Shown piece after piece: positions 34,869-44,964 of a stretch of 64,000 nucleotides of DNA (positions are counted from its first letter, which is position 1; each line of letters opens with the position of its first letter). The stretch is taken from positions 62,001-126,000 of the forward strand of contig NZ_LPWE01000005.1 of NCBI RefSeq assembly GCF_001723355.1. The letters are read 5' to 3'. The DNA comes from Methyloceanibacter stevinii (lineage in GTDB: Bacteria > Pseudomonadota > Alphaproteobacteria > Rhizobiales > Methyloligellaceae). The notes below the pieces were generated by a model, which saw only the letters and a list, made by a program, of their open reading frames with translations, searched no databases and was not told the DNA's origin. A program made the position numbers and the translations under genes.

Positions 34869-34917
34869 GACGTGTTCCTGGATGTCCTGCGGGCTTAAGT
34901 GTCCGAGGGGCTCGGCC

Positions 34918-35907
34918 TTAGCTCAGCGCCACATTGGCGGTTGAGTCCGGCAGATCCTCGCCGAAGCAGCGCTGATAGAACTCGGCGATCAGACCGCGCT
35001 CCAACTCGTCGCACTTGTTGAGGAACGACAGCGCGAACGCGGTGCCGACGTCGCCGAAGATCTCCGCGTTCTCGGCCCAGGTGATCACCGTGCGCGGGCT
35101 CATCACCGTGGACAGGTCGCCGTTCATGAAGGCGTTACGGGTCAGCTCGGCCACGCGGACCATGTTCGACACGATCTTGCGGCCCTCTTCGTTGCCGTAC
35201 GATTTCACCTTCGCCATGACGATTTCGACCTCGTCGTCATGGGGCAGGTAGTTGAGCGTGGCGACGATCGACCAGCGGTCCATCTGGCCTTGGTTGATCT
35301 GCTGCGTGCCGTGATACAGGCCGCTCGTGTCGCCGAGGCCGATCGTGTTGGTGGTCGCGAACAGGCGGAAGGCTGGATGCGGCCGGATGACCTTCGACTG
35401 GTCGAGCAGCGTCAGCTTGCCCGACACTTCCAGCACGCGCTGGATCACGAACATCACGTCGGGGCGCCCCGCGTCGTATTCGTCGAAGCAAAGCGCCGTG
35501 TTGGTCTGCAGCGCGTAGGGCAGGATGCCCTCGCGGAACTCCGTGACCTGCTGACCGTCCTTGATGACGATCGCGTCCTTGCCCACGAGATCGATCCGGC
35601 TCACATGGCTGTCGAGGTTGACGCGGATGCACGGCCAGTTGAGCCGCGCGGCCACCTGCTCGATATGCGTCGATTTGCCCGTGCCGTGATAGCCCTGGAT
35701 CATGACGCGCCGGTTGTGTTTGAACCCCGCAAGAATCGCGAGGGTCACGTCGCGATTGAAAAGATAGTCCGGGTCGACGTCCGGGACGTGCTCGTCCGGC
35801 TGGGAGTAGGCCGGCACTTCGAGATCGCTATCGATGCCGAAAACTTGTCGTACGGAGACGGACATATCCGGGAGACCGGCGTCGTTCGTCGCTGTTTCAA
35901 GAGTCAT
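34918..35907 (-). CDS. cobS: Cobaltochelatase AAA+ subunit CobS
   Basis: 329 residues. AAA+ ATPase of the cobalt chelatase. Walker [10 protein letters not shown], Walker [14 protein letters not shown], sensor-1 [19 protein letters not shown] and the arginine region [12 protein letters not shown] are all present, with the family start [20 protein letters not shown] start at ATG 35907 (MTLETATND); the frame is open to 35952. No cobalamin riboswitch is visible upstream. Confidence 0.96.
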   Translation of the reverse strand: MTLETATNDAGLPDMSVSVRQVFGIDSDLEVPAYSQPDEHVPDVDPDYLFNRDVTLAILAGFKHNRRVMIQGYHGTGKSTHIEQVAARLNWPCIRVNLDSHVSRIDLVGKDAIVIKDGQQVTEFREGILPYALQTNTALCFDEYDAGRPDVMFVIQRVLEVSGKLTLLDQSKVIRPHPAFRLFATTNTIGLGDTSGLYHGTQQINQGQMDRWSIVATLNYLPHDDEVEIVMAKVKSYGNEEGRKIVSNMVRVAELTRNAFMNGDLSTVMSPRTVITWAENAEIFGDVGTAFALSFLNKCDELERGLIAEFYQRCFGEDLPDSTANVALS

Positions 35908-36010
35908 GGTCGATGATGAACCTTTATCGGTGATGGGCGCGCATCGCGTCACTGGGACGGCGCCGAGACCCCTGCAAAATGGCGATTTCGCGGGAGTGTG
36001 GCGGCGCAGG

Positions 36011-36634
36011 CTATGCGAGCCCCGCTTGCCTTAGATAGTTATAGGCTTGGATGACTTCACGCAACTTGTCCTCGGAAGACCGGTCGCCGTTGTTGTGGTC
36101 CGGGTGAAGCCGTTTCACGAGCTCCTTGAACCGCGTTTTGATGTCTTGCTTGGTGGCGTCGTCTTCCAGGTTGAGCTGGCGGAGCGCCTTGCGCTCGAGG
36201 CGTTTCAGCGGGCGCTTGACCTTGCCGGGGGCTTCGCCCGCGGGGCCCTTCTCGCCGAACAGGCTGAATGGGTCCTTGGTCTCGAAACGGTAGCCATAGC
36301 CGCCGCGCGCGCCTCGGCCGCGCCCCTTGCTCTTGCCGTACGCGTTGACGCCGACGAACCAGGTGGGCCGGTCGCCGATCTGGTCGGATTTTTGCTGCGC
36401 CACCACTTCTTCGTCGGGCACGCCGGAAAAATAGTTGTAGCCCTTGTTGTATTCGCGCACGTGGTCGAGACAGAAGCGGTGATACTTCCCCTCCATCCCG
36501 CGCCCCTTCGGCGCCGGATAGAGTCCGGGATTGTTGCACCCCTCCCACTCGCATTTGGGCGATGAGTCGCGCAGCAAGCGATCCTCGTCGGGCTTGACCC
36601 TCAGGTGGTCGAATATTTTTGAATCGAGTTTCAT
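36011..36634 (-). CDS. DnaJ-like protein with C-terminal J domain
   Basis: 207 residues from ATG 36634 ([15 protein letters not shown]). N-terminal zinc-finger-like cysteines ([19 protein letters not shown] ... [16 protein letters not shown]) and a C-terminal J domain ([26 protein letters not shown] ... [10 protein letters not shown]) with the HPD motif that stimulates DnaK. This architecture is a conserved alphaproteobacterial family found beside cobS and bolA. Divergent from bolA. Confidence 0.9.
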   Translation of the reverse strand: MKLDSKIFDHLRVKPDEDRLLRDSSPKCEWEGCNNPGLYPAPKGRGMEGKYHRFCLDHVREYNKGYNYFSGVPDEEVVAQQKSDQIGDRPTWFVGVNAYGKSKGRGRGARGGYGYRFETKDPFSLFGEKGPAGEAPGKVKRPLKRLERKALRQLNLEDDATKQDIKTRFKELVKRLHPDHNNGDRSSEDKLREVIQAYNYLRQAGLA

Positions 36635-36813
36635 GTGATCGGCATTATGGGAATCGTTATTGGGCACAACAAGGATGGCTCGACGATGACAATGGCGGTA
36701 CTCTGTCCGATTAAGCTGATGCGTTCGCCGCATGGCGGCGAGCCGCGTGTCCCCGTCCTCCGAAGCGATCCTCCCATGGGATTGCTTCCGTGCGATTAAG
36801 AGTGCCGAGCCGA

Positions 36814-37098
36814 ATGAGTGTCGAACAAACCATCAAGGAAAAGCTGACCGCGGCCTTCTCGCCCGAAGCGCTGCAGGTCGTCAATGACTCCCACCACCAT
36901 GCCCACCATGCCGGCTCGCCCGGCACGGGCGAAAGCCATTTCTCCGTTATCGTGGTGTCGCCGGCTTTCGCGGGCAAGTCGCGGCTGGAGCGCCACCGCA
37001 TGGTCAATGCGGTCCTGGCGGATGAGCTGTCGGGCAAGATCCACGCGCTGGCCGTGACCGCGCTGACGCCGGAGGATGCGGCGAAGCAGCCGGCCTAA
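36814..37098 (+). CDS. bolA: BolA-family protein
   Basis: 94 residues: TIKEKLTAAFSPEALQVVNDSHHHAHHAG ... ESHFSVIVVSPAFAGKSRLERHRMVNAVLADEL. The BolA fold with the conserved RHRMV helix. BolA proteins pair with monothiol glutaredoxins in iron-sulfur cluster handling. The extra histidines after NDSHH are usual for the group. ATG 36814 chosen; the frame is open to 36790. Confidence 0.93.
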   Translation: MSVEQTIKEKLTAAFSPEALQVVNDSHHHAHHAGSPGTGESHFSVIVVSPAFAGKSRLERHRMVNAVLADELSGKIHALAVTALTPEDAAKQPA

Positions 37099-37104
37099 CG
37101 ACCC

Positions 37105-38427
37105 CTAAGACGCGGAGTTTGCCGGCGGCTTGGCGTCCTTCGCCTCCGCCTCGTCGGCGTCTTCGTCCGGCGGCACCACGCGCAGGCGCGTGATGCGGTT
37201 GCGGTGCCGGCGGAGCACCTCGAAACGGAAACCGTGGAAGTTGAATGTCTGTCCCGGATTGGGGATGGCCTGCGCCTCGTGGATGACGAGGCCGGCTACG
37301 GTGGTTGCTTCCTCGTCCGGCAGGTCCCAATCCATGAGCCGGTTCACATCGCGGATCGGCACCAGGCCCTCGACGATGAGCGAACCGTCGGCTTGCGGCT
37401 GTGCGTCCGTGGCGGCCACATCGGTCTCGTCGGTGATGTCGCCGACGATCTCTTCGATGATGTCTTCCAGCGTGAGCAGGCCCATGACCTCGCCGTACTC
37501 GTCCACGACGATCGCGAAATGAGCCTTCCGTTTCAGGAAGGCCGCCAGCTGGGCTTTCAGCGTCGTCGTGTCGGGTACGAACCAGGGCGGGGTCGCCAGC
37601 GCCATCACGTCGATCTTGCTGCTGTCGCCGTCGACGTCGCGCAAAGCCTTGAACAGGACTCGCGCATGCAGAATGCCGACGATCTCCTCGCGCTCGCCCT
37701 TCCACAGCGGCAGGCGGGTGTGGGAACTCTGCAGCGCCTGATCGATGATCTCCTCAGGCGGCAGGTCCGCGTCGATGGCTTCCATCTTGGTCCGGTGCAC
37801 CATGATGTCGGACACGTCGAGATCCCGCAGGTCGAGCACACCGCCCAGCATGTCGCGGTCGCCCTTCACCACGCCGCCTTCCTTGTGATGCAGCTCGATC
37901 GCGCCGCGGATCTCCTCATGAGCCGACAGGACGTCCGTCTCGTCGTCAATGTCCGTCCCGAATAGGCGCAGTGTGTGGCGGACGAGAAACTGCAGCGCGG
38001 CCGTCACCGGGGCAAGCAGGGCGACAAGAACCTTCAGGGCGGGGGCGACGGCAAGAGCCATCTTGTCCGCGTTCAGGATGGCGTAGGTCTTCGGCAAGAC
38101 CTCGGCGAAGACCACCACGAGCGCCGTCATGACGAGCGTAGCATAGGCGACGCCGGCCTCCCCGAAAACGGACAGGAAGAGGCTCGTGGTCAGCGCGGAA
38201 GCGGCGATGTTGACGAGATTGTTCCCGAGCAGCAGTGCCCCGATCAGGCGCTCGCGCGAGTCGAGCAGGCGGTTCACGAGGCCTGCCCGGGCGCTTCCGT
38301 CTTCCTCCAGCGCATGCATGCGCGCCCGGCTCGCCGCCGTCAGGGCCGTCTCCGAGCCGGAAAAGAAGGCCGAGACGATCAGAAGGCCGACAATCGCGCC
38401 AAGCGTCAGTCCCAGAGCCAGCGTCAT
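37105..38427 (-). CDS. CNNM/CorB-type transporter (hemolysin C-like) with CBS domains
   Basis: 440 residues. DUF21 membrane domain with four helices (AIVGLLIVSAFFSGSETALTAASRARMH, LLLGNNLVNIAASALTTSLFL, VVVFAEVLPKTYA), a tandem CBS pair (VSDIMVHRTKMEAIDAD ... FAIVVDEYGEVMGLLTLEDIIEEIVGDI) and a C-terminal CorC_HlyC domain (ADGSLIVEGLVPIRDVNRLMDWDLPDEEATTVAGLV). Members export magnesium or other divalent cations; the older hemolysin label is misleading. The start ATG 38427 overlaps the aroB stop in ATGA, so it is translated coupled to aroB. Confidence 0.92.
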   Translation of the reverse strand: MTLALGLTLGAIVGLLIVSAFFSGSETALTAASRARMHALEEDGSARAGLVNRLLDSRERLIGALLLGNNLVNIAASALTTSLFLSVFGEAGVAYATLVMTALVVVFAEVLPKTYAILNADKMALAVAPALKVLVALLAPVTAALQFLVRHTLRLFGTDIDDETDVLSAHEEIRGAIELHHKEGGVVKGDRDMLGGVLDLRDLDVSDIMVHRTKMEAIDADLPPEEIIDQALQSSHTRLPLWKGEREEIVGILHARVLFKALRDVDGDSSKIDVMALATPPWFVPDTTTLKAQLAAFLKRKAHFAIVVDEYGEVMGLLTLEDIIEEIVGDITDETDVAATDAQPQADGSLIVEGLVPIRDVNRLMDWDLPDEEATTVAGLVIHEAQAIPNPGQTFNFHGFRFEVLRRHRNRITRLRVVPPDEDADEAEAKDAKPPANSAS

Positions 38428-39591
38428 TGGGGTGCGCACTCCCGCTTAAGGAAGTCCGTCAACTCGGCCATGGAAACGTCGTCCTCGACGAATGCTTCGC
38501 CGATGCCGCGCGTCAGTACGAGGACCATCTTGCCGCCCTTGACCTTCTTGTCTTGGGCCATGAGCCGCAGCATCTCACCGGGCGTCGGCTTGTCGCCGGG
38601 AATGGCGGAAACTTCCGTCGGCAGGCCGACGGCCTTGAAATGAGCTTCGCGCGGGCCGCATCGTCGGCGGCGCACAGGCCGCGCTCGACCGAGTATGAGA
38701 AGGCCTGCCGCATGCCGATGGAAATCGCCTCGCCGTGGAGCAAGCGATCAGAATAGCCGGCGAAGGCCTCCAGCGCGTGACCGAAGGTGTGGCCGAGATT
38801 GAGAAGGGCGCGTTTGCCGCTGGTCTCGAGCTCGTCTTCCATGACGATGGCGGCCTTGGCGCGGGCGCTGGTCTCCACCGCGTGGCGGCGCTTGGCCGTG
38901 TCGCCGGCGAAAATGTCCCGCCAGTTCTCTTCGAGCCAGGTGAAGAATGGCGCATCGCCGAGAAGGCCGTATTTGGCGACCTCCGCATAGCCCGCGCGGA
39001 ACTCCCGGTCGCTCAGCGTCGAGAGAACGGAGATGTCCGACAGGACGAGGCTCGGCTGATGAAACGTGCCGATCAGGTTCTTGCCCTGTTTCGTGTCGAT
39101 GCCCGTCTTGCCGCCGATCGCGGAATCGACCTGGGCCAGCAGCGTTGTCGGCATCTGCACGACCCGGACGCGCGCCGCAGGATCGACGCGGCAAAGCCCG
39201 CGAGGTCGCCAACGACGCCGCCGCCCAGCGCGACGACACAATCGCCCCGCTCGACGCCGAGTTCGAGAAGCGTCTCGCTGAGCTTGGCGAGCACGGGAAA
39301 ACTCTTGCTGGATTCGCCGGGTGCGACGACCGCCGAGCCGAGGAACAGGCCTTCCTCTTCGAGCCCGGCCTTGAGCGGGGCAAGATGCAGCGCGGCCACG
39401 TTGGCGTCGCTCACCACGGCAAAGCGCGCGCCCGGAAGCAGTGCCTTCAAGCGCTGGCCGGCGCCGGCGGTGAGGGCCTCGCCGATAACGATCGGGTAGC
39501 CGCGCGCGGTCAGCGCGACCAGGATCTCCGTCTCGCCGTTGTTCGTTCCGTGGGCTGTCTGCGTCTGCACCAAAATACTTCCGTTCCTCAT
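38424..39591 (-). CDS. aroB: 3-dehydroquinate synthase, two frameshifts
   Basis: About 389 residues after restoring one base near 39174 and one near 38645. Converts DAHP to 3-dehydroquinate, second step of the shikimate pathway, with NAD and a divalent metal. NAD-binding segments [17 protein letters not shown], then [24 protein letters not shown] and [16 protein letters not shown] are present. Metal ligands lie in [22 protein letters not shown] and [10 protein letters not shown]. The last part is [16 protein letters not shown] ... [21 protein letters not shown]. Follows aroK by 6 bases; operon aroK-aroB-CNNM. Confidence 0.93.
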
Positions 39592-39597
39592 TGCGCC

Positions 39598-40212
39598 TTA
39601 TTGCGCCTTCGCCGGATCGCCGGTCTCTTGAGCGAGCCGGGCCGAAAGCGCGTCGATAATACTGCCCACCATGACGTCGTGGGGGGCTTCCTTGCTCTCC
39701 ACGGTGATGTCCGCCTGCGCGTAGACAGGGTTCCGCTCGGCCATCAGTCTTTTCATCACGGTCTCGGGATTGTCCACCTGCAGCAAGGGTCTGTTGTCGC
39801 GGCGTCCGACACGTTTCATCAGGACGCGCAAGTTTGCTTTGAGCCAGATCGAAATCCCGTGCTCTTTGATCGCGGTTCGGGTGTCGGGATCCATATAGGC
39901 TCCGCCTCCCGTCGCCAGTACCTGGGGACCGTTTTCCAAGAGCCGCGCGATCACTTTCCGCTCGCCGGTCCGGAAATAGGCCTCGCCGTGCTCTGTGAAA
40001 ATCTCGCTGATGCTCTGACCCGCGGCAGCCTCGATCTCGCTGTCGGCGTCCGTGAAGGGCAGGTTGAGAGACGCCGCCAGGCGCCGGCCCACGGCGCTCT
40101 TGCCGGCCCCCATGAGCCCGATCAGCACGAGGGAGTTCTTGCCCAAGGAGCGGCGGATTTCCGCGAGTTGCCGGTCGCGGTCGCTATTTTGTTCGGCAGT
40201 ACGGTGAGTCAT
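39598..40212 (-). CDS. aroK: Shikimate kinase
   Basis: 204 residues. Phosphorylates shikimate at O3 with ATP. Walker [13 protein letters not shown], shikimate-binding DSEIE and [20 protein letters not shown], and lid RRDNRPLL. It has a 25-residue N-terminal extension compared with E. coli AroK, as in other alphaproteobacteria. First gene of aroK-aroB. A 13-base tandem repeat (40206-40230) duplicates the start codon surroundings. Confidence 0.95.
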   Translation of the reverse strand: MTHRTAEQNSDRDRQLAEIRRSLGKNSLVLIGLMGAGKSAVGRRLAASLNLPFTDADSEIEAAAGQSISEIFTEHGEAYFRTGERKVIARLLENGPQVLATGGGAYMDPDTRTAIKEHGISIWLKANLRVLMKRVGRRDNRPLLQVDNPETVMKRLMAERNPVYAQADITVESKEAPHDVMVGSIIDALSARLAQETGDPAKAQ

Positions 40213-40407
40213 AAGACTAAGTCATAAGACATTGGGGTCGACGGACGTTTAAGTCGGGAGCGGAAGCCGCTAAAAAGGGGCCATGCTGACAGGGCGCCGC
40301 CGAATCGTCCATGATGGGATTCGCGAGGGGTTAAGGTGCTGCGGCGTTTTGAGTCATAATGCGGCCCTGTTCGAAACTGGACGATAATTAGGAAAACGAG
40401 CGCCCCG

Positions 40408-40623
40408 ATGCCAACATTGTTTCGTTTCCTCGCGGTCTTAGGGACGATTGCCGGTGTCGTCGCTGGAAGCCTTTATGTGCTCGCTGAGTATTTTCAGCCA
40501 GAGCCGAAAGAAATCACCAAGGCCGTGCGGGGCCTCAAGGCCGAGCCGCGGCCAGTTTCGCCCACGGCCGCCACGGCGCAGGAGCCCTCCCTTGCCCTGC
40601 CGCCAAGCCATCGCGCCCAGTAG
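40408..40623 (+). CDS. Small single-helix membrane protein upstream of xerD
   Basis: 71 residues: one transmembrane helix (RFLAVLGTIAGVVAGSLYVLAEYFQPEP) and a proline-rich tail. Short proteins with the same Y-x-L-A-x-x-x-x-P-x-P-x-E pattern are recurrent immediately upstream of xerD in Hyphomicrobiales. No function assigned. Divergent from aroK; xerD begins 39 bases after its stop. Confidence 0.75.
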   Translation: MPTLFRFLAVLGTIAGVVAGSLYVLAEYFQPEPKEITKAVRGLKAEPRPVSPTAATAQEPSLALPPSHRAQ

Positions 40624-40662
40624 GCGCTGCCGGCCGATCCTCCGCCGAAACGTGGCGAGGGC

Positions 40663-41640
40663 ATGAAAATGGCCCGTTCGAGCCCCTCTTTGCCGCCCAC
40701 GTCGTCCTCGGAACTGGCGCTGTTCGTGGAAATGCTCATGGCCGAGCGTGGGGCGGCGTCCCATACAATCTCGGCCTATGCGCGCGACCTCTCCGGTTTC
40801 CTCGCGTTTCTCGCCGCCAAAAAGACGGATGCGGCCGCAGCCACTGCCGATCACGTTCGGGCCTATCTCGAGGTTTTGTCTGCCGACGGGCTGGCGCCGA
40901 CGTCGCGGGCCCGCAAGCTCTCGGCCATCCGGCAATTTTTCCGGTTCCTGCTAGCTGAGGGGGTGCGGAAAGACGATCCCACGTCCGCGATCGACAGTCC
41001 CCGCCGGGGACGGCCACTGCCCAAGGTCCTGTCTCTCGCCGAGGTCGAGACCTTGATCGGGACGGCCAAGGAGGCCTGCCAAACTGCCGCCGAGGGCGCT
41101 CCGCGCCGCCGCGCCTACCGGCTCAACGCTCTCTTGGAAACGCTCTATGCCTCGGGTTTGCGGGTTTCTGAGCTCGTGGCTCTCCCACGCAACGTCCTTG
41201 CGGTCGACGACCGCGTCATGACCATCAAGGGCAAGGGCGGGCGTGAGCGCCTGGTGCCGCTGAACGATGCGGCGCGGGAAGCGCTCGCGGCCTATCTTGC
41301 CGTCCTGGCGCAGGAGCCGACGCTCAAGGCATCGCCCTTCCTATTCCCGACCGGCGACGGGGGCCAGCACATGACCCGACAGCGTTTCGGCCAGGAACTC
41401 AAGGCCCTGGCTCTGGCAGCGGGTCTCGATCCCGCGCGCGTCTCGCCCCACGTGCTGCGCCATGCCTTTGCCAGTCACTTGCTGGAACGGGGCGCCGACT
41501 TGCGGACCGTCCAGCAGCTCCTGGGGCATGCTGATATCTCCACGACGCAGATCTACACTCATGTGATCGAGGAACGGCTGCGGCGCTTGGTCGAGGAGCA
41601 CCATCCGCTGGCCAAGGCGCAGTTAACGAAGCCGCGCTAG
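40663..41640 (+). CDS. xerD: Tyrosine recombinase XerD
   Basis: 325 residues. Resolves chromosome dimers at dif with XerC and FtsK. N-terminal SAM-like domain (LFVEMLMAERGAASHTISAYARDLSGFLAFL) and catalytic domain with Arg in LYASGLRVSELVAL, Lys in IKGKGGRERLVPL, HVLRHAFASHLLERGADLRTVQQLLGH and nucleophile Tyr in STTQIYTHV. GAGG lies just before ATG 40663. Complete in frame. Confidence 0.93.
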   Translation: MKMARSSPSLPPTSSSELALFVEMLMAERGAASHTISAYARDLSGFLAFLAAKKTDAAAATADHVRAYLEVLSADGLAPTSRARKLSAIRQFFRFLLAEGVRKDDPTSAIDSPRRGRPLPKVLSLAEVETLIGTAKEACQTAAEGAPRRRAYRLNALLETLYASGLRVSELVALPRNVLAVDDRVMTIKGKGGRERLVPLNDAAREALAAYLAVLAQEPTLKASPFLFPTGDGGQHMTRQRFGQELKALALAAGLDPARVSPHVLRHAFASHLLERGADLRTVQQLLGHADISTTQIYTHVIEERLRRLVEEHHPLAKAQLTKPR

Positions 41641-41680
41641 ACTTGTTGCGGCCGGGCAGCCAATGGGTCCCAGTTGACAG

Positions 41681-41697
41681 GGCCTCGCGTCGAGGCC
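41681..41697 (+). terminator. Hairpin after xerD
   Basis: GGCCTCG, CGT, CGAGGCC: perfect 7-bp stem, 40 bases after the xerD stop. The following T-content is modest. Confidence 0.45.
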
Positions 41698-41812
41698 ACT
41701 TAGAGCCGAATTTTGGTTGTTTTCTCTTTTGTCTTACGGATGCCCGCCTTGTGTCTTAAGGATGACCTGTACTTGGACAGGTTTGGGCGTCCAACGGGTT
41801 TAGCCGGGCTGC

Positions 41813-42764
41813 ATGCGTACTTATCTCGATTTCGAAAAACCGATCGCGGAGCTTGAAAGCAAGGTCGCCGAATTGAAGGCTCTTGCGACCGATGGCGATT
41901 CCGTACCAATCAACGACGAGCTGACGCGGCTCGAAACCAAGGCGCGTGAAGCCCTCGTGGAAACCTATGCCGCGCTCACGCCCTGGCAGAAGACGCAGGT
42001 GGCGCGCCATCCGGAGCGGCCCCATTTCACCGATTACGTCCGGGATCTCGTGCGCGATTTCACGCCCATGGCGGGCGACCGCTATTTTGCCGAAGATGAG
42101 GCGATTATCGGGGGTATCGGCCGGCTCGCGGGCCGGTCCGTCATGGTCATCGGCCACGAAAAAGGGTCCGACACAGAGGGACGCATCAAGCACAATTTCG
42201 GCATGGCCGCCCGGAAGGGTACCGCAAGGCCGTCCGGCTGATGGAAATGGCCGACAAGTTCTCGCTGCCCGTGGTGAGCCTCGTGGACACGGCCGGTGCT
42301 ATCCCGGTATCGGCGCGGAAGAGCGCGGCCAGGCCGAGGCGATCGCCCGGAGCACCGAGTGCTGCATGCGTCTTGGCGTGCCCATCGTTTCGCTGATCAT
42401 CGGCGAGGGGGGGTCCGGCGGTGCCGTGGCCCTCGCCACCGCGAACCGGATCTTCATGCTCGAGCACTCGATCTACACGGTGGCGTCGCCCGAAGCCGCC
42501 GCGTCGATCCTGTGGCGGGATTCCGCGCGAGCCCAGGACGCGGCCACCAACATGAAGATCACCGCTCAGGACCTGAAGAATTTCGGCATTGTCGACGGGA
42601 TCATCCCGGAACCCGTGGGTGGGGCGCATCGCGACCCGGAGGCCGTCCTGCGGGCGGCTGGCGATGTCATCGTGAACGCGATTGCCTGGTTCGACGACTA
42701 CACGCCCGACCAGATCAGGAAAGAGCGGCGCGAAAAATTCATGGCCATGGGGCGTGAAGCTTAG
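41813..42764 (+). CDS. accA: Acetyl-CoA carboxylase carboxyltransferase subunit alpha, two frameshifts
   Basis: About 317 residues after restoring one base near 42206 and one near 42298; E. coli AccA has 319. With AccD it transfers carboxyl from biotin to acetyl-CoA to make malonyl-CoA. Start [18 protein letters not shown]. Then [30 protein letters not shown] and [23 protein letters not shown] in the second frame. The third frame gives [33 protein letters not shown] and [10 protein letters not shown]. The gene is essential, so decay is unlikely. Monocistronic. Confidence 0.95.
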
Positions 42765-42982
42765 GGGGCGCGAGTCCTAAGGGCAGTGAAGCGTAAGGGC
42801 CGCGACGCTACGTCTGCGAAGATGCATCTGACCCTCCAAGTCTCTTTTTGGTCCAACTGGCGCGCGAAAATCCTATAGTCTAGAAGCGATTGGGCTGTGG
42901 GGACGGCCTGATCGCGCCGAGGGTCGTGCCTCGCTAGCCAATCCGAATTGAACTCTGCCGGGGGTGCAAAAGGGCTCGCCGC

Positions 42983-43972
42983 ATGCGTCGTTTCACGATC
43001 TTAGGGGCCATTCTTTGGGCCTGTGCGGTCGTCTCGGCGGCCGTCCTGGCAGGCTGCACGGACTACTACCCCCCGCATATGCGGCCCATGTCGAGCAAGA
43101 TGCGCGCGCTGATGGCCGAAAAGGGTATGACTCCGTCCCAGCCCATCCTCATCCGTCTCTTCAAGTCCGAAGCCGAACTCGAGGTTTGGAAGCAGAAGGA
43201 CGACGGGCACTACTACCTCCTGAAGACCTACTCGATCTGCAAATACTCCGGCGGGCTGGGGCCGAAGCAAAAGCAGGGCGACCTGCAGGCGCCGGAAGGG
43301 TTCTATGTGGTCGACAGGAAGCGGCTCAACCCGAAGAGCCATTATCACCTGTCCTTCAATATCGGCTATCCGAACGCGTTCGACCGGTCGCTGAATCGAA
43401 CGGGCGCCAATCTTATGGTTCATGGCGAGTGCAAGTCGCGCGGCTGCTACGCCATGACGGATCCGGTCATCGAAGAGATCTATGCGCTTGTCGCCGAGGC
43501 CTTTGCCGGCGGGCAGGAGAAGTTTCAGGTCCACGCCTTTCCGTTTCGCATGACCACGGCCAACCTGGCGGCGCAGACCAGCAGCAAGTGGTTCGACTTC
43601 TGGGTCAACCTCAAGGAAGGTTACGACTACTTCGAAGCCACGCGGCTTGAGCCCCCGATCGCGGTTTGCGGCAAACACTACGTGTTCAATGCCGCCTTTC
43701 CGGGTGGGAACTACCCCGACCCCAGGCGTGCCTGCCCGCGGTATCAGAAGCTTCCCATGATCGCGTTCAAGCCCAAGCGGGAACAGCGCACCGTGGCGCA
43801 GTCCTCGCTCGCCGAACCGCTGGGCAAAGACATCAAGCTGCGCGTGGGCGAGGCAGCCCCCGTCTACAGCGTTATGACGCTGGGGCCGGCGACACCCGAT
43901 CCGGAGGTGCAGGGCAAGGTGAAGGCCGGCGACAAGGATAAGGTCGCGCAGCGAGGCGCCTACCAGAACTGA
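42983..43972 (+). CDS. YafK-type L,D-transpeptidase/amidase-family lipoprotein
   Basis: 329 residues. The signal peptide ends in lipobox VLAGC, with Cys about residue 25, so it should be lipid-anchored. YkuD-fold catalytic domain: QPILIRLFKSEAELEVWK, YSGGLGPKQKQGDLQAPEGFY, and the active-site segment HGECKSRGCYAMTD (His, Ser/Arg, Gly, Cys). The YafK/DpaA branch is known in E. coli to release Braun's lipoprotein from peptidoglycan. It may equally act as a cross-linking enzyme here. A tail of about 85 residues after the domain is unrecognised. Tandem with a paralogue 110 bases downstream. Confidence 0.87.
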   Translation: MRRFTILGAILWACAVVSAAVLAGCTDYYPPHMRPMSSKMRALMAEKGMTPSQPILIRLFKSEAELEVWKQKDDGHYYLLKTYSICKYSGGLGPKQKQGDLQAPEGFYVVDRKRLNPKSHYHLSFNIGYPNAFDRSLNRTGANLMVHGECKSRGCYAMTDPVIEEIYALVAEAFAGGQEKFQVHAFPFRMTTANLAAQTSSKWFDFWVNLKEGYDYFEATRLEPPIAVCGKHYVFNAAFPGGNYPDPRRACPRYQKLPMIAFKPKREQRTVAQSSLAEPLGKDIKLRVGEAAPVYSVMTLGPATPDPEVQGKVKAGDKDKVAQRGAYQN

Positions 43973-44082
43973 TGGGAGGCGCCTTCCCGGTTTCGGGGAT
44001 CATCCTCTGGCCCTCTTTCTCAGGCTGATTGGCGCCCCTAGCATGGGGGTCCAACAACCGCGCTTGTCCGAAAGGGCTGACG

Positions 44083-44964
44083 ATGCTGCGCTTACTCTTC
44101 GTCTCTGTACTCGTGGCCGTGCTCGCAGGTGGTGCGTACTACCTGTTCACGCCCGAGGGGCGGCAGCTCATCGACCGCGTGACGATCAACTGGGACCGCC
44201 AGGAAAATCGTGGGCACTTCCGGGCCGGCAGGCCCCTGCCGGGGACGCCGGACCTGAGCCGTTTCTCCGCGCGGATGAACGAAGCCAGCGTGAAGCCCGG
44301 CATGCCGGTCCACATCCGCATCTACAAGCTCGAGTCGGAGATCGAACTCTGGGTGCAAAAGAACGGCCGCTTCGAGCGCTTCGCCACCTATCCGATCTGC
44401 ATGTGGTCCGGGCGCCTCGGTCCGAAGCTGAAGGAGGGCGACCGGCAGGCGCCCGAGGGCTTCTATACGGTGACAAAGGACGCGCTCAATCCCAACAGCG
44501 TCGAGCACCTGTCGTTCAATCTCGGCTTCCCGAACGCTTATGACCGCGGCAAGGGCCGCACCGGCTCGTTTCTGATGGTGCATGGCGGCTGCGCGTCGAT
44601 CGGCTGCTTTGCCGTGACCGACGGGGTGGTGGACGAGCTCTGGGCGTTTATCACCGCGGCGCTCGACAACGGTCAGGCCCGCATCCCCGTCCACGCCTTT
44701 CCCTTTCGGATGACCGAGAAGAATCTGAGCCTCCGCTCGGGAGACAAATGGGCGCCGTTTTGGGCCAATCTGAAAACGGGGCACGATCTGTTTGCCCGCG
44801 ACCGGGTGCCACCCAAGGTCAGCGTTTGCGACGGGGCGTACGTGTTCGAGCGGGGCAGCGCCGCCACGGTAGACAGCGTGGTCGAGGAGAATTGCCCCGA
44901 TAGGGTAGCTGGCGACGGTCAGCGTGAACGCGCCGGCACTACAGAGGCCAGAAATACAGAATGA
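44083..44964 (+). CDS. YafK-type L,D-transpeptidase-family protein, second paralogue
   Basis: 293 residues from ATG 44083 with AAAGGG upstream. N-terminal anchor (LRLLFVSVLVAVLAGGAYYLF), then the same domain as the preceding gene: VHIRIYKLESEIELWVQ, WSGRLGPKLKEGDRQAPEGFY and active site HGGCASIGCFAVTD. Lacks a lipobox, so it is anchored by the helix or released. Its 3' end overlaps the convergent permease gene by 26 bases. Confidence 0.87.
   Translation: MLRLLFVSVLVAVLAGGAYYLFTPEGRQLIDRVTINWDRQENRGHFRAGRPLPGTPDLSRFSARMNEASVKPGMPVHIRIYKLESEIELWVQKNGRFERFATYPICMWSGRLGPKLKEGDRQAPEGFYTVTKDALNPNSVEHLSFNLGFPNAYDRGKGRTGSFLMVHGGCASIGCFAVTDGVVDELWAFITAALDNGQARIPVHAFPFRMTEKNLSLRSGDKWAPFWANLKTGHDLFARDRVPPKVSVCDGAYVFERGSAATVDSVVEENCPDRVAGDGQRERAGTTEARNTE

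Noticed and set aside
35908-36010. Cobalamin riboswitch upstream of cobS
   Set aside because: Only about 100 bases and no B12-box-like sequence.
41813-42764. Programmed frameshifting in accA, aroB or lysC
   Set aside because: No slippery heptamer with downstream structure is seen, and the same kind of one-base loss affects unrelated genes across the window, which fits sequence error better.
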